Part shown: piece by piece, positions 1 through 9,042 of the stretch
How the letters are laid out: every line of letters begins with the position of its first letter
Numbering within the stretch: position 1 is the first letter of the stretch
Assembly: GCA_027488965.1 (NCBI GenBank)
Contig: JAIYAO010000121.1
Coordinates: 1 to 54,390, forward strand
DNA length: 54,390 bases
Direction of reading: 5' to 3'
Source: Alphaproteobacteria bacterium
Lineage (GTDB): Bacteria; Pseudomonadota; Alphaproteobacteria; Caulobacterales; Aquidulcibacteraceae
Notes under the pieces: model-generated
Told to the model about the DNA's origin: nothing
The model's database searches: none
Seen by the model: the letters and a program-made list of their open reading frames with translations, nothing else
Translations under genes and position numbers: made by a program

Positions 1-4
1 GGAT

Positions 5-79
5 GCGGGCGTAGCTCAGGGGTAGAGCATCACCTTGCCAAGGTGAGGGTCGGGCGTTCGAATCGCCTCGCCCGCTCCA
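5..79 (+). tRNA. tRNA-Gly (anticodon GCC)
   Basis: A complete cloverleaf can be folded. The acceptor arm 5-11 (GCGGGCG) pairs with 69-75 (CGCCCGC), followed by discriminator U76 and an encoded CCA at 77-79. The anticodon loop TTGCCAA closes on a TCACC/GGTGA stem and gives anticodon GCC, so it reads GGC/GGU glycine codons. The T-loop GTTCGAATC is present. It lies 59 bases upstream of proS on the same strand. Confidence 0.97.
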
Positions 80-138
80 TGTTCCAAGCCGCCGCGCCGC
101 GTCTGGCGCGTCGCCCGGTCCCCGGCTAGGGAAGCCTC

Positions 139-1695
139 ATGTCCAGCACCCAGCACGCCTTGCCCGTCACCCGGGCCGAGAACTTTCCCGAATGGTACCA
201 GGCCGTCGTCCGCGACGCCGACATGGCTGAGCCGTCGCCCGTGCGCGGATCCATGGTGATCAAGCCGTGGGGCTACGGGGTGTGGGAGCTGATCCAGCGC
301 CAGCTGGACGATCGCATCAAGGAGACTGGGCACGACAACTGCTACTTTCCGCTCTTCATCCCGCTGTCGTTCATCGCCAAGGAAGCCCAGCACGTGGAGG
401 GCTTTGCCAAGGAGATGGCGGTGGTCACCCACCACCGTCTGAAGAATGTGGACGGCAAGCTCGTCGTCGATCCCGAGGCGAAGCTGGAAGAGCCGCTGGT
501 GGTGCGCCCCACGTCGGAGACGATCATCGGCGACGCCATGAGCCGGTGGATCAAGAGCTACCGGGACCTGCCGCTGCTGATCAACCAGTGGGCGAACGTG
601 GTGCGCTGGGAAATGCGCACGCGCCTGTTCCTGCGCACGTCGGAGTTTCTCTGGCAGGAGGGCCATACCGCCCACGTCGACGAAGCCGATGCGCGCGAAC
701 ATACGCTGCGCATGCTCGAAGTGTACCGCGAGTTCTCCGAGACCGTGCTGGCCATGCCGGTGATCGCCGGCGAGAAGCCGGAGAACGAACGCTTTCCGGG
801 CGCCGACAACACCTATTCCATCGAAGCGATGATGCAGGACGGCAAGGCGCTGCAGGCCGGCACCTCGCACTATCTCGGCACGCATTTCGCCGAAGCGCAG
901 GACATCCGCTACCAGGACAAGGACGGCGGCCAGACGCTGGCGCACACCACCAGCTGGGGCGTGTCCACGCGCATGATCGGCGGCGTGATCATGACCCACG
1001 GCGACGATGACGGCCTGCGCCTGCCGCCCGCCATTGCGCCGAAGCAGATCGTCATCGTGCCGATGCTGCGCGACAAGCCTGAGGACGCCGACGTCCTGGC
1101 CTACTGCCGGAGCTTGCGCGCTGACCTCGTGAAGCAGTCGGCGTTCGGCGTCGCGATCCGCGCGAGCGTCGATGAAAAGCCGATCAAGTCGGCGGAGAAG
1201 CGCTGGAACTGGGTGCGCCGCGGGGCGCCGCTGATCCTGGAGATCGGCCCGCGCGACGCCGCCGGCGGGCAGGTCACATACATGCGCCGCGATGATCTCC
1301 GCAGCGAGGGGAAGGTGAAGTCCGCGGCGTTGGCGCGCGATGCGTTCGTGGCGCAGGCGCCCGCGCTGCTCGCCGCGATCCAGCAGACGTTGTTCGATCA
1401 TGCGAAGGCCCGTCTTGCGGGCGCCATCGTCACCGGCGTCTCCGATATGGCGGGCCTTGCGGCCTTCTTCGGCGCCGCCGAGGAGGACGACGACAAGGGC
1501 GCAGCGTTCAAGGGCTGGGTGCGGGCGGCGTGGTCGAAGCCCACGGGCGCCGCGCTCGATGCGGTGGCGGCGCAGCTGAAGGCGCTCAAGCTCACCATCC
1601 GCAACGCGCCGATGGACCAGCCCGCCGCCGTGGGCCCGTGCCTCTTCACCGGCGCACCCGGGGTGGAGGAAATCCTCATCGCCCGCGCCTACTGA
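139..1695 (+). CDS. proS: prolyl-tRNA synthetase, archaeal/eukaryote-like short type (ProS type 3)
   Basis: Cytoplasmic class II synthetase charging tRNA-Pro. The 518-residue protein has the PTSE proline-binding motif (residues 124-127), motif 2 around 154-178 with RWEMR and the LWQEGHTAH stretch, and motif 3 around 271-300 with GVSTRMIGG. It ends in a C-terminal Tyr typical of this type. There is no large editing (INS) insertion between motifs 2 and 3; the extra C-terminal domain seen here is the archaeal/eukaryal arrangement, unlike the bacterial E. coli form. The ATG at 139 has a GGGAAG Shine-Dalgarno about 4 bases upstream. It follows tRNA-Gly and precedes the glucose operon. The family call is firm; that it replaced a bacterial-type ProS is inference, since the rest of the genome is not visible. 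Confidence 0.95.
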   Translation: MSSTQHALPVTRAENFPEWYQAVVRDADMAEPSPVRGSMVIKPWGYGVWELIQRQLDDRIKETGHDNCYFPLFIPLSFIAKEAQHVEGFAKEMAVVTHHRLKNVDGKLVVDPEAKLEEPLVVRPTSETIIGDAMSRWIKSYRDLPLLINQWANVVRWEMRTRLFLRTSEFLWQEGHTAHVDEADAREHTLRMLEVYREFSETVLAMPVIAGEKPENERFPGADNTYSIEAMMQDGKALQAGTSHYLGTHFAEAQDIRYQDKDGGQTLAHTTSWGVSTRMIGGVIMTHGDDDGLRLPPAIAPKQIVIVPMLRDKPEDADVLAYCRSLRADLVKQSAFGVAIRASVDEKPIKSAEKRWNWVRRGAPLILEIGPRDAAGGQVTYMRRDDLRSEGKVKSAALARDAFVAQAPALLAAIQQTLFDHAKARLAGAIVTGVSDMAGLAAFFGAAEEDDDKGAAFKGWVRAAWSKPTGAALDAVAAQLKALKLTIRNAPMDQPAAVGPCLFTGAPGVEEILIARAY

Positions 1696-1702
1696 GGCGG
1701 CG

Positions 1703-1723
1703 CCGCGGGCGCTTGTCCCGCGG
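1703..1723 (+). terminator. GC-rich hairpin after proS
   Basis: CCGCGGG (1703-1709) and CCCGCGG (1717-1723) form a 7-bp stem with a 7-base loop, 8 bases after the proS stop. No T-run follows, so this is only a possible terminator or pause site separating proS from the zwf operon. Confidence 0.35.
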
Positions 1724-1740
1724 ACATTGGACGCTTCGCC

Positions 1741-1769
1741 TTGATTGGACTCACCTGAGCGGATAGGTG
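1741..1769 (+). promoter_or_regulatory. putative promoter/operator of the zwf-pgl-edd-eda operon
   Basis: TTGATT (1741-1746) and TAGGTG (1764-1769) are spaced by 17 bases. Inside lies the small inverted repeat CACCT(1752-1756)/AGGTG(1765-1769), a possible operator. A start about 7 bases after the -10 would fall at about 1776, three or four bases before the zwf ATG at 1780. No Shine-Dalgarno is visible there, so a near-leaderless mRNA is possible. The -10 is weak. Confidence 0.35.
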
Positions 1770-1779
1770 CGCGAACGAT

Positions 1780-3228
1780 ATGACCGCACCCGCCGCCATC
1801 GTGATCTTCGGCGCCACAGGCGATCTCGCCCGGCGCATGCTCTTTCCCGCGCTCTACTTTCTCGAAGCCGACGGGCTTTTGCCGCGTGACCTGCGGATCG
1901 TGGGCGCCGCCCGCTCGCCGCTGCGCGACAGCGACTTCGTCGCCGAGGTGGAGCGCGCCGTGAGGGAGCGCACGGACGAGGCGCTCGACGATGCGGTCTG
2001 GGCCCGCTTCGCCGCGCGGCTGCGCTATTGCGGCGGCGATGCGGGGGCGCCTGAAACGTATGGATGTCTCGCGGGGCTTCTTGCGGGCGCGGTGGAGCGG
2101 ATCTTCTACCTCTCCACGTCGCCCGCGCTGTATGGCCTCATCGTGCGCGGCCTCGCCGGCGCCAATCTGGCGGACGAGGCCAGCCGCATCATCGTGGAGA
2201 AGCCCATCGGCCGGGACCGCGCCAGCTGCGACGCCATCAACACCGAGCTCGCCGCCCACTTCCATGAGAACCGGATTTTCCGGATCGACCACTACCTCGG
2301 CAAGGAGGCGGTGCAGAATCTCATCGCCCTGCGCTTCGCCAACACCCTGTTCGAGCCGCTGTGGGACAAGGTCGCCATCGACCATGTCCAGATCAGCGTG
2401 GCCGAGACCGTGGGCGTGGAGGGCCGCTGGAGCTACTACGACGAGTACGGCGCCATGCGCGACATGGTGCAAAATCACATCCTGCAGCTGCTGTGCCTCG
2501 TGGCGATGGAGCCGCCGGCCAATCTCGATCCGGAGTCGGTGCGCAACGAGAAGGTGAAGGTGCTGCGCTCGCTGCGGCCCATCACGGGCGCAGACATCGC
2601 GAAGAAGACAGTGCGCGGCCAGTACGCGCGCGGCGTGGCCGATGGCGCCTCCGTACCCGGCTACGCGGAGGAGGCCGGCGGCGCGCCCAGCAACACCGAG
2701 ACATTCGTGGCGCTGTGCGCGCACGTGGACAACTGGCGGTGGGCGGGCGTGCCGTTCTACCTGCGCACGGGCAAGCGCCTACCGGAGCGGTCGTCGGAGA
2801 TCATCATCCAGTTCCGGGCGGTGCCGCACTCCATCTTCGGCGCCAATGAGCTGAAGGCCAACCGCCTCACCATCCGGCTGCAGCCGGAGGAAGAAATCTC
2901 CCTGCAGCTTATGAACAAGACGCCCACGCTGGCGCAGGGCGGGTTCGACCTGAAGCCCCTGTCGCTGAATCTCAGCCTGCACGATGCGTTCAGCCGCCAG
3001 CGCCGCCGCATCGCCTACGAGCGGTTGCTGCTGGAGGCGCTGCAGAACAACTCCACGCTGTTCGTGCGCCGCGATGAATCCGAAGCGGCGTGGGCGTGGG
3101 TGGACGGGATCGTGGAAGGCTGGGAGCGCCAGGGCGGCAAGCCTGCGCCCTACGCCGCCGGAACATGGGGTCCGGCCGGGGCGTTTGCTCTTGCGGAACG
3201 CAACGGCCACTCATGGGGCGATGGATGA
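1780..3228 (+). CDS. zwf: glucose-6-phosphate 1-dehydrogenase
   Basis: Oxidises glucose-6-phosphate to 6-phosphogluconolactone with NAD(P)+, the entry step of the Entner-Doudoroff and oxidative pentose phosphate routes; cytoplasmic. The 482-residue length is normal. The N-terminal Rossmann motif FGATGDLARR spans residues 10-19, EKP is at 140-142, and the active-site signature RIDHYLGKE is at 168-176. It is the first gene of a four-gene operon: its TGA overlaps the ATG of pgl (ATGA, 3225-3228). No ribosome-binding site is visible before the ATG, and the next in-frame start would remove the Rossmann motif, so this start is kept. Confidence 0.97.
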   Translation: MTAPAAIVIFGATGDLARRMLFPALYFLEADGLLPRDLRIVGAARSPLRDSDFVAEVERAVRERTDEALDDAVWARFAARLRYCGGDAGAPETYGCLAGLLAGAVERIFYLSTSPALYGLIVRGLAGANLADEASRIIVEKPIGRDRASCDAINTELAAHFHENRIFRIDHYLGKEAVQNLIALRFANTLFEPLWDKVAIDHVQISVAETVGVEGRWSYYDEYGAMRDMVQNHILQLLCLVAMEPPANLDPESVRNEKVKVLRSLRPITGADIAKKTVRGQYARGVADGASVPGYAEEAGGAPSNTETFVALCAHVDNWRWAGVPFYLRTGKRLPERSSEIIIQFRAVPHSIFGANELKANRLTIRLQPEEEISLQLMNKTPTLAQGGFDLKPLSLNLSLHDAFSRQRRRIAYERLLLEALQNNSTLFVRRDESEAAWAWVDGIVEGWERQGGKPAPYAAGTWGPAGAFALAERNGHSWGDG

Positions 3229-3911
3229 TCACCGAACGGCCCTTCACGGAGCTGCCCGCTCTGGTCGAAACGCTCGCGGCCGATATCGCCGCGATCCTCG
3301 CCAGGGCGGTGGACGCACGGGGCGGGGCCAGTTTCGTCGTCACCGGCGGGGCAACACCCGCGCCGCTGTATCGCGCCCTCGCTGAGACGCAGGCGCCGTG
3401 GGGCGAGGTGACGATCACCTTGTCCGATGAACGCTGGGTGGCGCCGGACGATCCCGCCAGCAACGAAGGGATGGTGCGCCGCGAGTTGCTCTCCGGCCTG
3501 CCCGGCAAGGCGCGCTTCGTGCCGCTCAAGACAGCCCACGCCCGCGCCGCGGAAGCCGTATCGGCGGTCGAGGCCGCCATCGCGGAGATGCCGCGGCCGT
3601 TCGACGTGTGCCTGCTCGGCCTCGGGGCCGATGGCCACATCGCCTCGCTGTTCCCCGGGGAGCCCATGCGTGCCGACGTGCTCGTGCTGGCTGTCATGGC
3701 GCCGAACGCGGCCGGCGCCGTGGAGCGCCTCAGCCTCAGCATGGGCGCCCTGCGAACCTCTCGCCGCATCGTTCTCCTGTTCACCGGCGCAGCGAAGCTT
3801 GCGGCGTACCGCGCCGCGCGCGACAATCTCGCCGAGACGCCGCTGGCGGCTTTCCTCGCGGAGGCCGGCGACCGGGTCGCGGCGTACTGGTGCGCGGAGG
3901 GTGCGTGTTGA
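3225..3911 (+). CDS. pgl: 6-phosphogluconolactonase
   Basis: Hydrolyses 6-phosphogluconolactone to 6-phosphogluconate. The 228-residue protein is of the Pgl/DevB-type (glucosamine-6-P isomerase fold), with GGATP at 41-45, SDERWV at 67-72 and [14 protein letters not shown] at 132-145. The frame is open further upstream, with in-frame ATGs at 3165 and 3213, but the ATG at 3225 is chosen because it overlaps the zwf stop as ATGA and puts MITERPF before the conserved fold. Its own stop lies inside the start region of edd. Translational coupling in the operon is therefore likely. Confidence 0.95.
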   Translation: MITERPFTELPALVETLAADIAAILARAVDARGGASFVVTGGATPAPLYRALAETQAPWGEVTITLSDERWVAPDDPASNEGMVRRELLSGLPGKARFVPLKTAHARAAEAVSAVEAAIAEMPRPFDVCLLGLGADGHIASLFPGEPMRADVLVLAVMAPNAAGAVERLSLSMGALRTSRRIVLLFTGAAKLAAYRAARDNLAETPLAAFLAEAGDRVAAYWCAEGAC

Positions 3912-5725
3912 AGGCTCTGAATCCCGTTGTGGCGGAGGTCACCGAACGGATTCGCCGGCGCAGCGCCGAGAGCCGCAGCGTGTACCTTGAACGCGTGGCC
4001 GCAGCCCGCGCCGTCGGCCGCGGGCGCGATCACCTCTCCTGCGGCAACCTCGCCCACGCCTTCGCCGCAGCGCCCGTGGGCGACAAGCTCTCGATCCGCT
4101 CCAACGCGGCCAACATCGCCATCGTCACCGCCTACAACGACATGCTCTCCGCGCATCAGCCGTTCGAGGGCTTTCCGGCGATCATCAAGGATGCGGCGCG
4201 CAAGGCCGGCGCCACGGCGCAGGTGGCGGGCGGGGTCCCCGCCATGTGCGATGGCGTCACGCAGGGCCGACCCGGCATGGAGCTGTCGCTCTTCTCGCGC
4301 GATGTGATCGCCATGGCCGCCGGCATCGCGCTCAGCCACGATGCGTTCGATGCGGCGCTGATGCTGGGGGTGTGCGACAAGATCGTGCCCGGCCTCGTCA
4401 TCGGCGCGCTGGCGTTCGGCCACCTGCCGGTGATCTTCGTGCCGGCGGGACCCATGCCGTCGGGCATCCCCAACAAGGAGAAGGCGAAGGTGCGCGAGCG
4501 GTTCGCGCTCGGCCTCGCCTCGCGGGAAGAATTGCTGGAAGCGGAATCGGCCTCCTATCACGCCGCCGGCACCTGCACCTTCTACGGCACCGCCAATTCC
4601 AACCAGATGCTGATGGAGCTGATGGGCCTGCACCTGCCGGGCACAGCCTTCGTCAACCCCGGCACGCCACTGCGCGAGGCGCTGACGCGGGCGTCCACGC
4701 AGCGCGCCGTCGCACTCGCGGAAGCGGGCGCGGGCCATATCGGCGCGGTGTTGGATGAGCACGCGTTCGTCAACGGCATTGTGGGCCTCATGGCCACCGG
4801 CGGCTCCACCAACCACGCGCTGCACCTGCCGGCGATGGCGCGCGCCGCGGGCCTTGTGATCGACTGGGACGATTTCGATGCGCTCGGCAAGGTCACGCCG
4901 CTGCTCGCGCGCGTCTATCCCAACGGCGGCGCGGACGTGAACATGTTTCACGCTGCAGGCGGCATGGCGTTTCTCACGCGCGAACTGCTGGACGCAGGCC
5001 TGCTGCACGGGGACGTGGAGACGATCGCCGGCGCCGGCCTCGCCGGCTACGCGCGCGAGCCGTATCTCGATGGCGAAACGCTGGCCTGGCGCGATCCGCC
5101 GCCCGCGTCGCTCGCGCCGGACATCCTGCGCCCCGCGTCCGATCCGTTCGATGCGGAGGGCGGCCTCAAGATCCTGCACGGCCCGCTGGGCCGCAGCATT
5201 ATCAAGACGTCCTCGGTCCCCGCGGACCGCCACGTGGTGGAAGCGCCCGCCGCGGTGTTCGATGACCAGGAGGCGTTCATTGCGGCGTTCACCGCCGGTG
5301 CGCTCGACCGCGACGTGATCGCCGTGCTCCGCTTCCAGGGGCCGCGCGCCAACGGGATGCCGGAGTTGCACAAGCTCACGCCCGCGCTCACGGCGCTGCA
5401 GAACAAGGGCTTCCGCGTGGCGCTCGTCACCGACGGGCGCATGTCGGGCGCTTCGGGCGCGGTGCCTGCGGCGATTCATGTGACGCCGGAAGCCGCGTGC
5501 GGCGGCGCGCTGGCGCGGGTGATCGAGGGCGACATCCTGCGCCTCGATACGGTGGCCGGCGCTCTCACCATCAACGTCAACGACGCCACCTTCGCCGCGC
5601 GGCCTGCAGCGCCGGCGCCGCCCGAGCGCCACGGCTGGGGGCGGGAGCTGTTTGCGCCGTTCCGCGCCGGCGCAAGTGCTGCCGAGACCGGCGGGAGCAT
5701 TTTCTGGAGCGAGGGCAAGCCATGA
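3905..5725 (+). CDS. edd: phosphogluconate dehydratase (Entner-Doudoroff)
   Basis: Converts 6-phosphogluconate to 2-keto-3-deoxy-6-phosphogluconate; an iron-sulfur dehydratase of the IlvD/Edd family. It aligns end to end with the E. coli enzyme: CGNLAH near residues 46-51, [11 protein letters not shown] near 76-86, MCDGVTQG at 114-121, GVCDKIVPG at 155-163, then TNHTMHL-like and [10 protein letters not shown] blocks. The start is non-ATG: GTG at 3905 (606 residues) is preferred, but TTG at 3908, which overlaps the pgl stop, is an alternative. The open frame extends far upstream inside pgl, but that part is not Edd-like. Its TGA overlaps the eda ATG. Confidence 0.96.
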   Translation: MLKALNPVVAEVTERIRRRSAESRSVYLERVAAARAVGRGRDHLSCGNLAHAFAAAPVGDKLSIRSNAANIAIVTAYNDMLSAHQPFEGFPAIIKDAARKAGATAQVAGGVPAMCDGVTQGRPGMELSLFSRDVIAMAAGIALSHDAFDAALMLGVCDKIVPGLVIGALAFGHLPVIFVPAGPMPSGIPNKEKAKVRERFALGLASREELLEAESASYHAAGTCTFYGTANSNQMLMELMGLHLPGTAFVNPGTPLREALTRASTQRAVALAEAGAGHIGAVLDEHAFVNGIVGLMATGGSTNHALHLPAMARAAGLVIDWDDFDALGKVTPLLARVYPNGGADVNMFHAAGGMAFLTRELLDAGLLHGDVETIAGAGLAGYAREPYLDGETLAWRDPPPASLAPDILRPASDPFDAEGGLKILHGPLGRSIIKTSSVPADRHVVEAPAAVFDDQEAFIAAFTAGALDRDVIAVLRFQGPRANGMPELHKLTPALTALQNKGFRVALVTDGRMSGASGAVPAAIHVTPEAACGGALARVIEGDILRLDTVAGALTINVNDATFAARPAAPAPPERHGWGRELFAPFRAGASAAETGGSIFWSEGKP

Positions 5726-6345
5726 GCGCGATCAGCGACATCATGCGGCGCGCGCCGGTGATCCCGGTGCTGACCGTGGAGCGCGCCGAGGACGCGCGCC
5801 CGCTGGCGGAGGCGCTGGTGGGTGGTGGCCTGTTTGCGCTGGAGGTCACGCTGCGCACGCCGACGGCGCTCGATGTGATCCGCGCGATGGCTTCGGTGGA
5901 GCACGCCATTGTCGGCGCAGGCACGGTGATCAACGCCCCCGATGTGGATGCCGCCTTCGGCGCCGGCGCGCAGTTCATCGTCAGCCCCGGCCTCACCGCG
6001 CCGGTGGTGGAGCGCGCGCAGGAGATCGGTGCGCCGATCCTCCCCGGCATCGCCACCGCGAGTGATCTGATGCGCGGGCTGGACATGGGGCTCGACCATT
6101 TCAAGTTCTTCCCGGCGGAGCAGGCGGGCGGCGCCGCGATGCTGAAGGCGTTCTCCGGGCCGTTCGCGGCGTGCCGCTTCTGCCCCACGGGCGGTGTCAC
6201 CGCGGCGCTCGCGGCTACGTATCTCGCGCTGCCGAATGTGCTGTGCGTCGGGGGCACGTGGATCGCGCCGCCGGAACTCGTCCGCGCAGGCGACTGGGCC
6301 GAGATCGGTGCGCGCGCCGCCATCGCGGCTGCGCTGCGGACGTGA
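5722..6345 (+). CDS. eda: 2-dehydro-3-deoxy-phosphogluconate (KDPG) aldolase
   Basis: Cleaves KDPG to pyruvate and glyceraldehyde-3-phosphate, closing the Entner-Doudoroff pathway; also usable as 4-hydroxy-2-oxoglutarate aldolase. The 207-residue TIM barrel has Glu41 in LEVTLRTP, the Schiff-base Lys128 in HFKFFPAE, and CPTGGV. The ATG at 5722 overlaps the edd stop (ATGA, 5722-5725), so all four genes of the operon are joined by overlaps. It is the last gene; a strong hairpin follows 5 bases after the stop. Confidence 0.96.
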   Translation: MSAISDIMRRAPVIPVLTVERAEDARPLAEALVGGGLFALEVTLRTPTALDVIRAMASVEHAIVGAGTVINAPDVDAAFGAGAQFIVSPGLTAPVVERAQEIGAPILPGIATASDLMRGLDMGLDHFKFFPAEQAGGAAMLKAFSGPFAACRFCPTGGVTAALAATYLALPNVLCVGGTWIAPPELVRAGDWAEIGARAAIAAALRT

Positions 6346-6350
6346 AGCGC

Positions 6351-6410
6351 CGCTGACGCGATCGTCAGCGTGCAACGCCACGCCTTGGGGTGGCGCCCAA
6401 GGGGTGCGCC
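6351..6410 (+). other. cluster of overlapping hairpins between eda and the kef-like gene
   Basis: CGCTGACG(6351-6358)/CGTCAGCG(6363-6370) is a perfect 8-bp stem with a 4-base loop and may end the eda transcript, although no T-run follows. Next come two mutually exclusive stems: CGCCAC(6376-6381)/GTGGCG(6390-6395), and CCTTGGG(6383-6389)/CCCAAGG(6396-6402). A third, GGCGC(6392-6396)/GCGCC(6406-6410), overlaps both. They end 16 bases before the ATG at 6427. Confidence 0.5.
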
Positions 6411-6426
6411 CGTTACGATTGCGCCC

Positions 6427-8241
6427 ATGGCCGCTCCCATCGATACCGCTGCGTTCAAGGAAACATTGATCGTCCTGACGACGACGGGCGTCGTGATCCC
6501 GCTGTTCCGGCGGTTCAGGATCAGCCCGATCATCGGTTTCATGCTGGTGGGCGTGCTTGTGGGGCCCCACGCGCTGGGCGCGTTAGCGGAGCCCTTTCCG
6601 TGGCTGTCGAGCGTCGTCATCACGGAGCCCGAGTCGATCGCGACGACGGCGGAGCTCGGCATCGCGCTGCTGATGTTCATGATCGGGCTCGAGCTCTCGT
6701 TCGAGCGGCTCAGCATGATGCGCCAGATGGTGTTCGGGTTCGGCGCGCTGCAGCTTTCGCTGTGCGCGCTGGCGGTGGGCGTGGCGGCGTACTTCGTGCT
6801 GGACGATCGGCTTGCCGCCATCGCGGTGGGGCTTGCGCTCGCCATGTCGTCGACGGCGGTCATCATCCAGTGCCTTTCGGACGCCAAGCGTCTGGCCAAG
6901 CCGGTGGGCCGGGCGACCTTCTCGGTGCTGCTGTTCCAGGATCTCGCGGCGGTGCCCATCCTGTTCGCCATCAGCGTGCTGGGCGCGCAGCAGGAGGGAG
7001 AAATCCTGTCGTCGCTCGGCCTTGCGGCGGTGCAGGCGGCGGCGGCGGTGATCGCGATGGTGGTGCTCGGGCGCATCGTGCTGCGGCCGCTGTTCCGGAT
7101 GGTGGCGGGCGCCAACAGCCCCGAAAGTTTCATGGCGGCGTCGCTGCTGGTGATCCTGGGGGCGAGCATCGCCACCGCGGCGGCGGGGCTGTCCATGGCC
7201 ATGGGGGCGCTGATCGCCGGCATCCTGCTGGCCGAAACCGAGTATCGCCGGCAGATCGAAGTGATCATCGAGCCGTTCAAGGGCATCCTGCTGGGCGTGT
7301 TCCTGATCTCGGTGGGCATGAGCATCGACCTGCCGCGGATCGGGGCGGCGCCGCTGGCGTTCGTGGGCGCGGGCCTGGCGCTGGTGCTGGTGAAGGCGGG
7401 CATCGTCACCCTGCTCGGGCGCGCGTTCGGGCTGCCGCTCAGCGTCGCCTTGCAGGCGGGGCTGTTGCTGGGGCCGGGGAGCGAGTTCACGTTCGTGATC
7501 ATCGGTCTCGCCAACACCGTGGGCCTCGTCTCCGCGGAGATCACCGCCTTCGTGCTTTCCGTCGCCGCCGCCACCATGGCGCTGATCCCGTTCATCGAGC
7601 GGGGCGGGCGCTGGTACGGGCAACGCCTGGCGGCGCGCAATCCGCCCACCGCGGCGGCCATCGCCGCGATGCCGGCGGTGGAGCCGGAGGATCCCGCGCG
7701 CGTCATCGTGTGCGGCTTCGGCCGGGTGGGGCAGACGGTGGCGACGATGCTGGAGGTGCACAACACCCCCTACCTCGCCATCGACAGCAACGCCCACGAG
7801 GTGTCGCGCCAGCGGAAGGCCGGCCGGCCCATCGCCTTCGGCGATGCGCGGCGCATCGAGTTCCTCCGCGTCTGCGACATCGCCCACGCCCGCGCGCTGG
7901 TGGTGACGCTGGACGACCCCGACGCGGTGGGCGAGATCGTCGCCATCGCCCGCAACGAGCGGCCCGATCTCCTCGTCGTCGCCCGCGCGCGCGATGCGCA
8001 CGATGCGGCGCGGCTCTACCAGCTGGGCGCCACGGACGCGGTGCCCGAAACCACCGAAGCCGCGCTCGTGCTGTGCGAACAGCTCCTCGTCGATCTCGGC
8101 GTGCCCATGGGCTACGTCATCGCCTCCGTCCATGATCGCCGCGCCGAGCAGCGCGCCGAGATCCAGGCCATGGCGCCGGAGGCCAACGTGCGCCGCGCCC
8201 GCATCGCCCGCGTCCGCCGCAGCGCGAGCGATCCGGACTGA
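6427..8241 (+). CDS. Kef/CPA2-type K+/H+ antiporter with TrkA-N domain
   Basis: Inner-membrane monovalent cation:proton antiporter of the CPA2 family. From the ATG at 6427 the protein has 604 residues, matching KefB/KefC length. About 12 hydrophobic segments occupy residues 10-400; the dinucleotide-binding TrkA-N (RCK) domain begins near residue 424 with IVCGFGRVGQTVA. A GTG at 6370 would add 19 residues but sits in the hairpin cluster and gives a non-hydrophobic, Arg-rich leader, so it is not preferred. Whether it is glutathione-gated like E. coli KefB/C cannot be told; no KefG/KefF partner is adjacent. Confidence 0.88.
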   Translation: MAAPIDTAAFKETLIVLTTTGVVIPLFRRFRISPIIGFMLVGVLVGPHALGALAEPFPWLSSVVITEPESIATTAELGIALLMFMIGLELSFERLSMMRQMVFGFGALQLSLCALAVGVAAYFVLDDRLAAIAVGLALAMSSTAVIIQCLSDAKRLAKPVGRATFSVLLFQDLAAVPILFAISVLGAQQEGEILSSLGLAAVQAAAAVIAMVVLGRIVLRPLFRMVAGANSPESFMAASLLVILGASIATAAAGLSMAMGALIAGILLAETEYRRQIEVIIEPFKGILLGVFLISVGMSIDLPRIGAAPLAFVGAGLALVLVKAGIVTLLGRAFGLPLSVALQAGLLLGPGSEFTFVIIGLANTVGLVSAEITAFVLSVAAATMALIPFIERGGRWYGQRLAARNPPTAAAIAAMPAVEPEDPARVIVCGFGRVGQTVATMLEVHNTPYLAIDSNAHEVSRQRKAGRPIAFGDARRIEFLRVCDIAHARALVVTLDDPDAVGEIVAIARNERPDLLVVARARDAHDAARLYQLGATDAVPETTEAALVLCEQLLVDLGVPMGYVIASVHDRRAEQRAEIQAMAPEANVRRARIARVRRSASDPD

Positions 8242-8292
8242 GCCGTCCACGCACGCCGTTCAAGCGCCCACGCCTCGCGGCCGCCGCACCGG

Positions 8293-8910
8293 TCATGGTG
8301 CGGACGCAAGGCGTGCGGTATCGCGCGTTCGTCGCCGCCACGCGCTCACCGCCGCCCGCGCTTCGGCGCAGGCGAGGCACACCTCCTCCCAGTAGAGGCG
8401 CTGCGCCGTCGGCGGCGGCCGCTTCGGCGGGCGCCAGCCGATGACCATGAGCTGCGCCGGCAGCCGGCGCGCCATGCGGGCGATGATCCGCGCCGCATCG
8501 CTGAGCGCGCGCGTCAACGCGTCGAGCTTGCGCTGCATGCGCAGGATGCGGTCGTGCGGCTCCGCTGCCGCGAGCGCGGCGGGCTGGGCGTGCGGCGGCG
8601 CATCGTCGCCGACCACGCGATAGCGGGGAAACAGGCGGAAGGCGGGTTTGGGGAGTTGGGCGCGCCGGGCCGTCGCCGGGCGGCTCGTGTGTGCACGCAC
8701 AGGCGCCGGCGTCATGTGCACCGTCAGGATCAGGAACGCGAAGCGCACGATCTGCGTGAGCCGTCGCAGCAGCGACACCGCTTCCCCCGACGGCGCATTG
8801 GCATGCGCGCCGCGCCGGAACCCGCGCACGCCGGCCCGCACGGCGACCAGAAGGTCGTCCACCAGGCGGCGCAGGCCCGAAGGCAGGGGAATGTCCGTCG
8901 TCATCATCAT
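8293..8910 (-). CDS. hypothetical protein, Arg/Ala-rich, with one hydrophobic segment
   Basis: 205 residues, function not recognised. It has one hydrophobic stretch (IVRFAFLILTVHM, about residues 53-65), then a PKPAFRLFPRYRV block and a helical, basic middle section (LDALTRALSDAARIIARMARRL). The C-terminal part has a WEEVCLACAEARAA segment. It converges on the kef-like gene with a 51-base gap. Composition is shared with shadow frames in this GC-rich DNA, so it is called mainly on length, position and the absence of a better frame. Confidence 0.5.
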   Translation of the reverse strand: MMMTTDIPLPSGLRRLVDDLLVAVRAGVRGFRRGAHANAPSGEAVSLLRRLTQIVRFAFLILTVHMTPAPVRAHTSRPATARRAQLPKPAFRLFPRYRVVGDDAPPHAQPAALAAAEPHDRILRMQRKLDALTRALSDAARIIARMARRLPAQLMVIGWRPPKRPPPTAQRLYWEEVCLACAEARAAVSAWRRRTRDTARLASAP

Positions 8911-9042
8911 GGGCCGCAGCCTACGGCCGCTTTCATGCCCCCCGGATTGGGCCCGTGCTTTTTTGTGCAGGGGCGTTGGGGCGCAGGGGGTTTTGCGCGC
9001 GCAGGTGTGGGATAGGGCGGTGCGCTATCCTCCTATTTTGGG

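Noticed and set aside
16-2724. 902-codon open frame on the reverse strand
   Set aside because: Antisense to proS and zwf, His/Arg-rich composition of a GC-rich shadow frame; both sense genes are certain.
2990-5632. 880-codon reverse open frame
   Set aside because: Antisense to pgl and edd, with no recognisable domain.
6376-6402. H-type pseudoknot
   Set aside because: The connecting loops would be zero bases across a 6-bp groove; the two stems can only be alternatives.
6583-8250. 555-codon reverse frame over the Kef-type gene
   Set aside because: His/Arg/Gln-rich shadow; the forward frame has clear antiporter and TrkA-N motifs.
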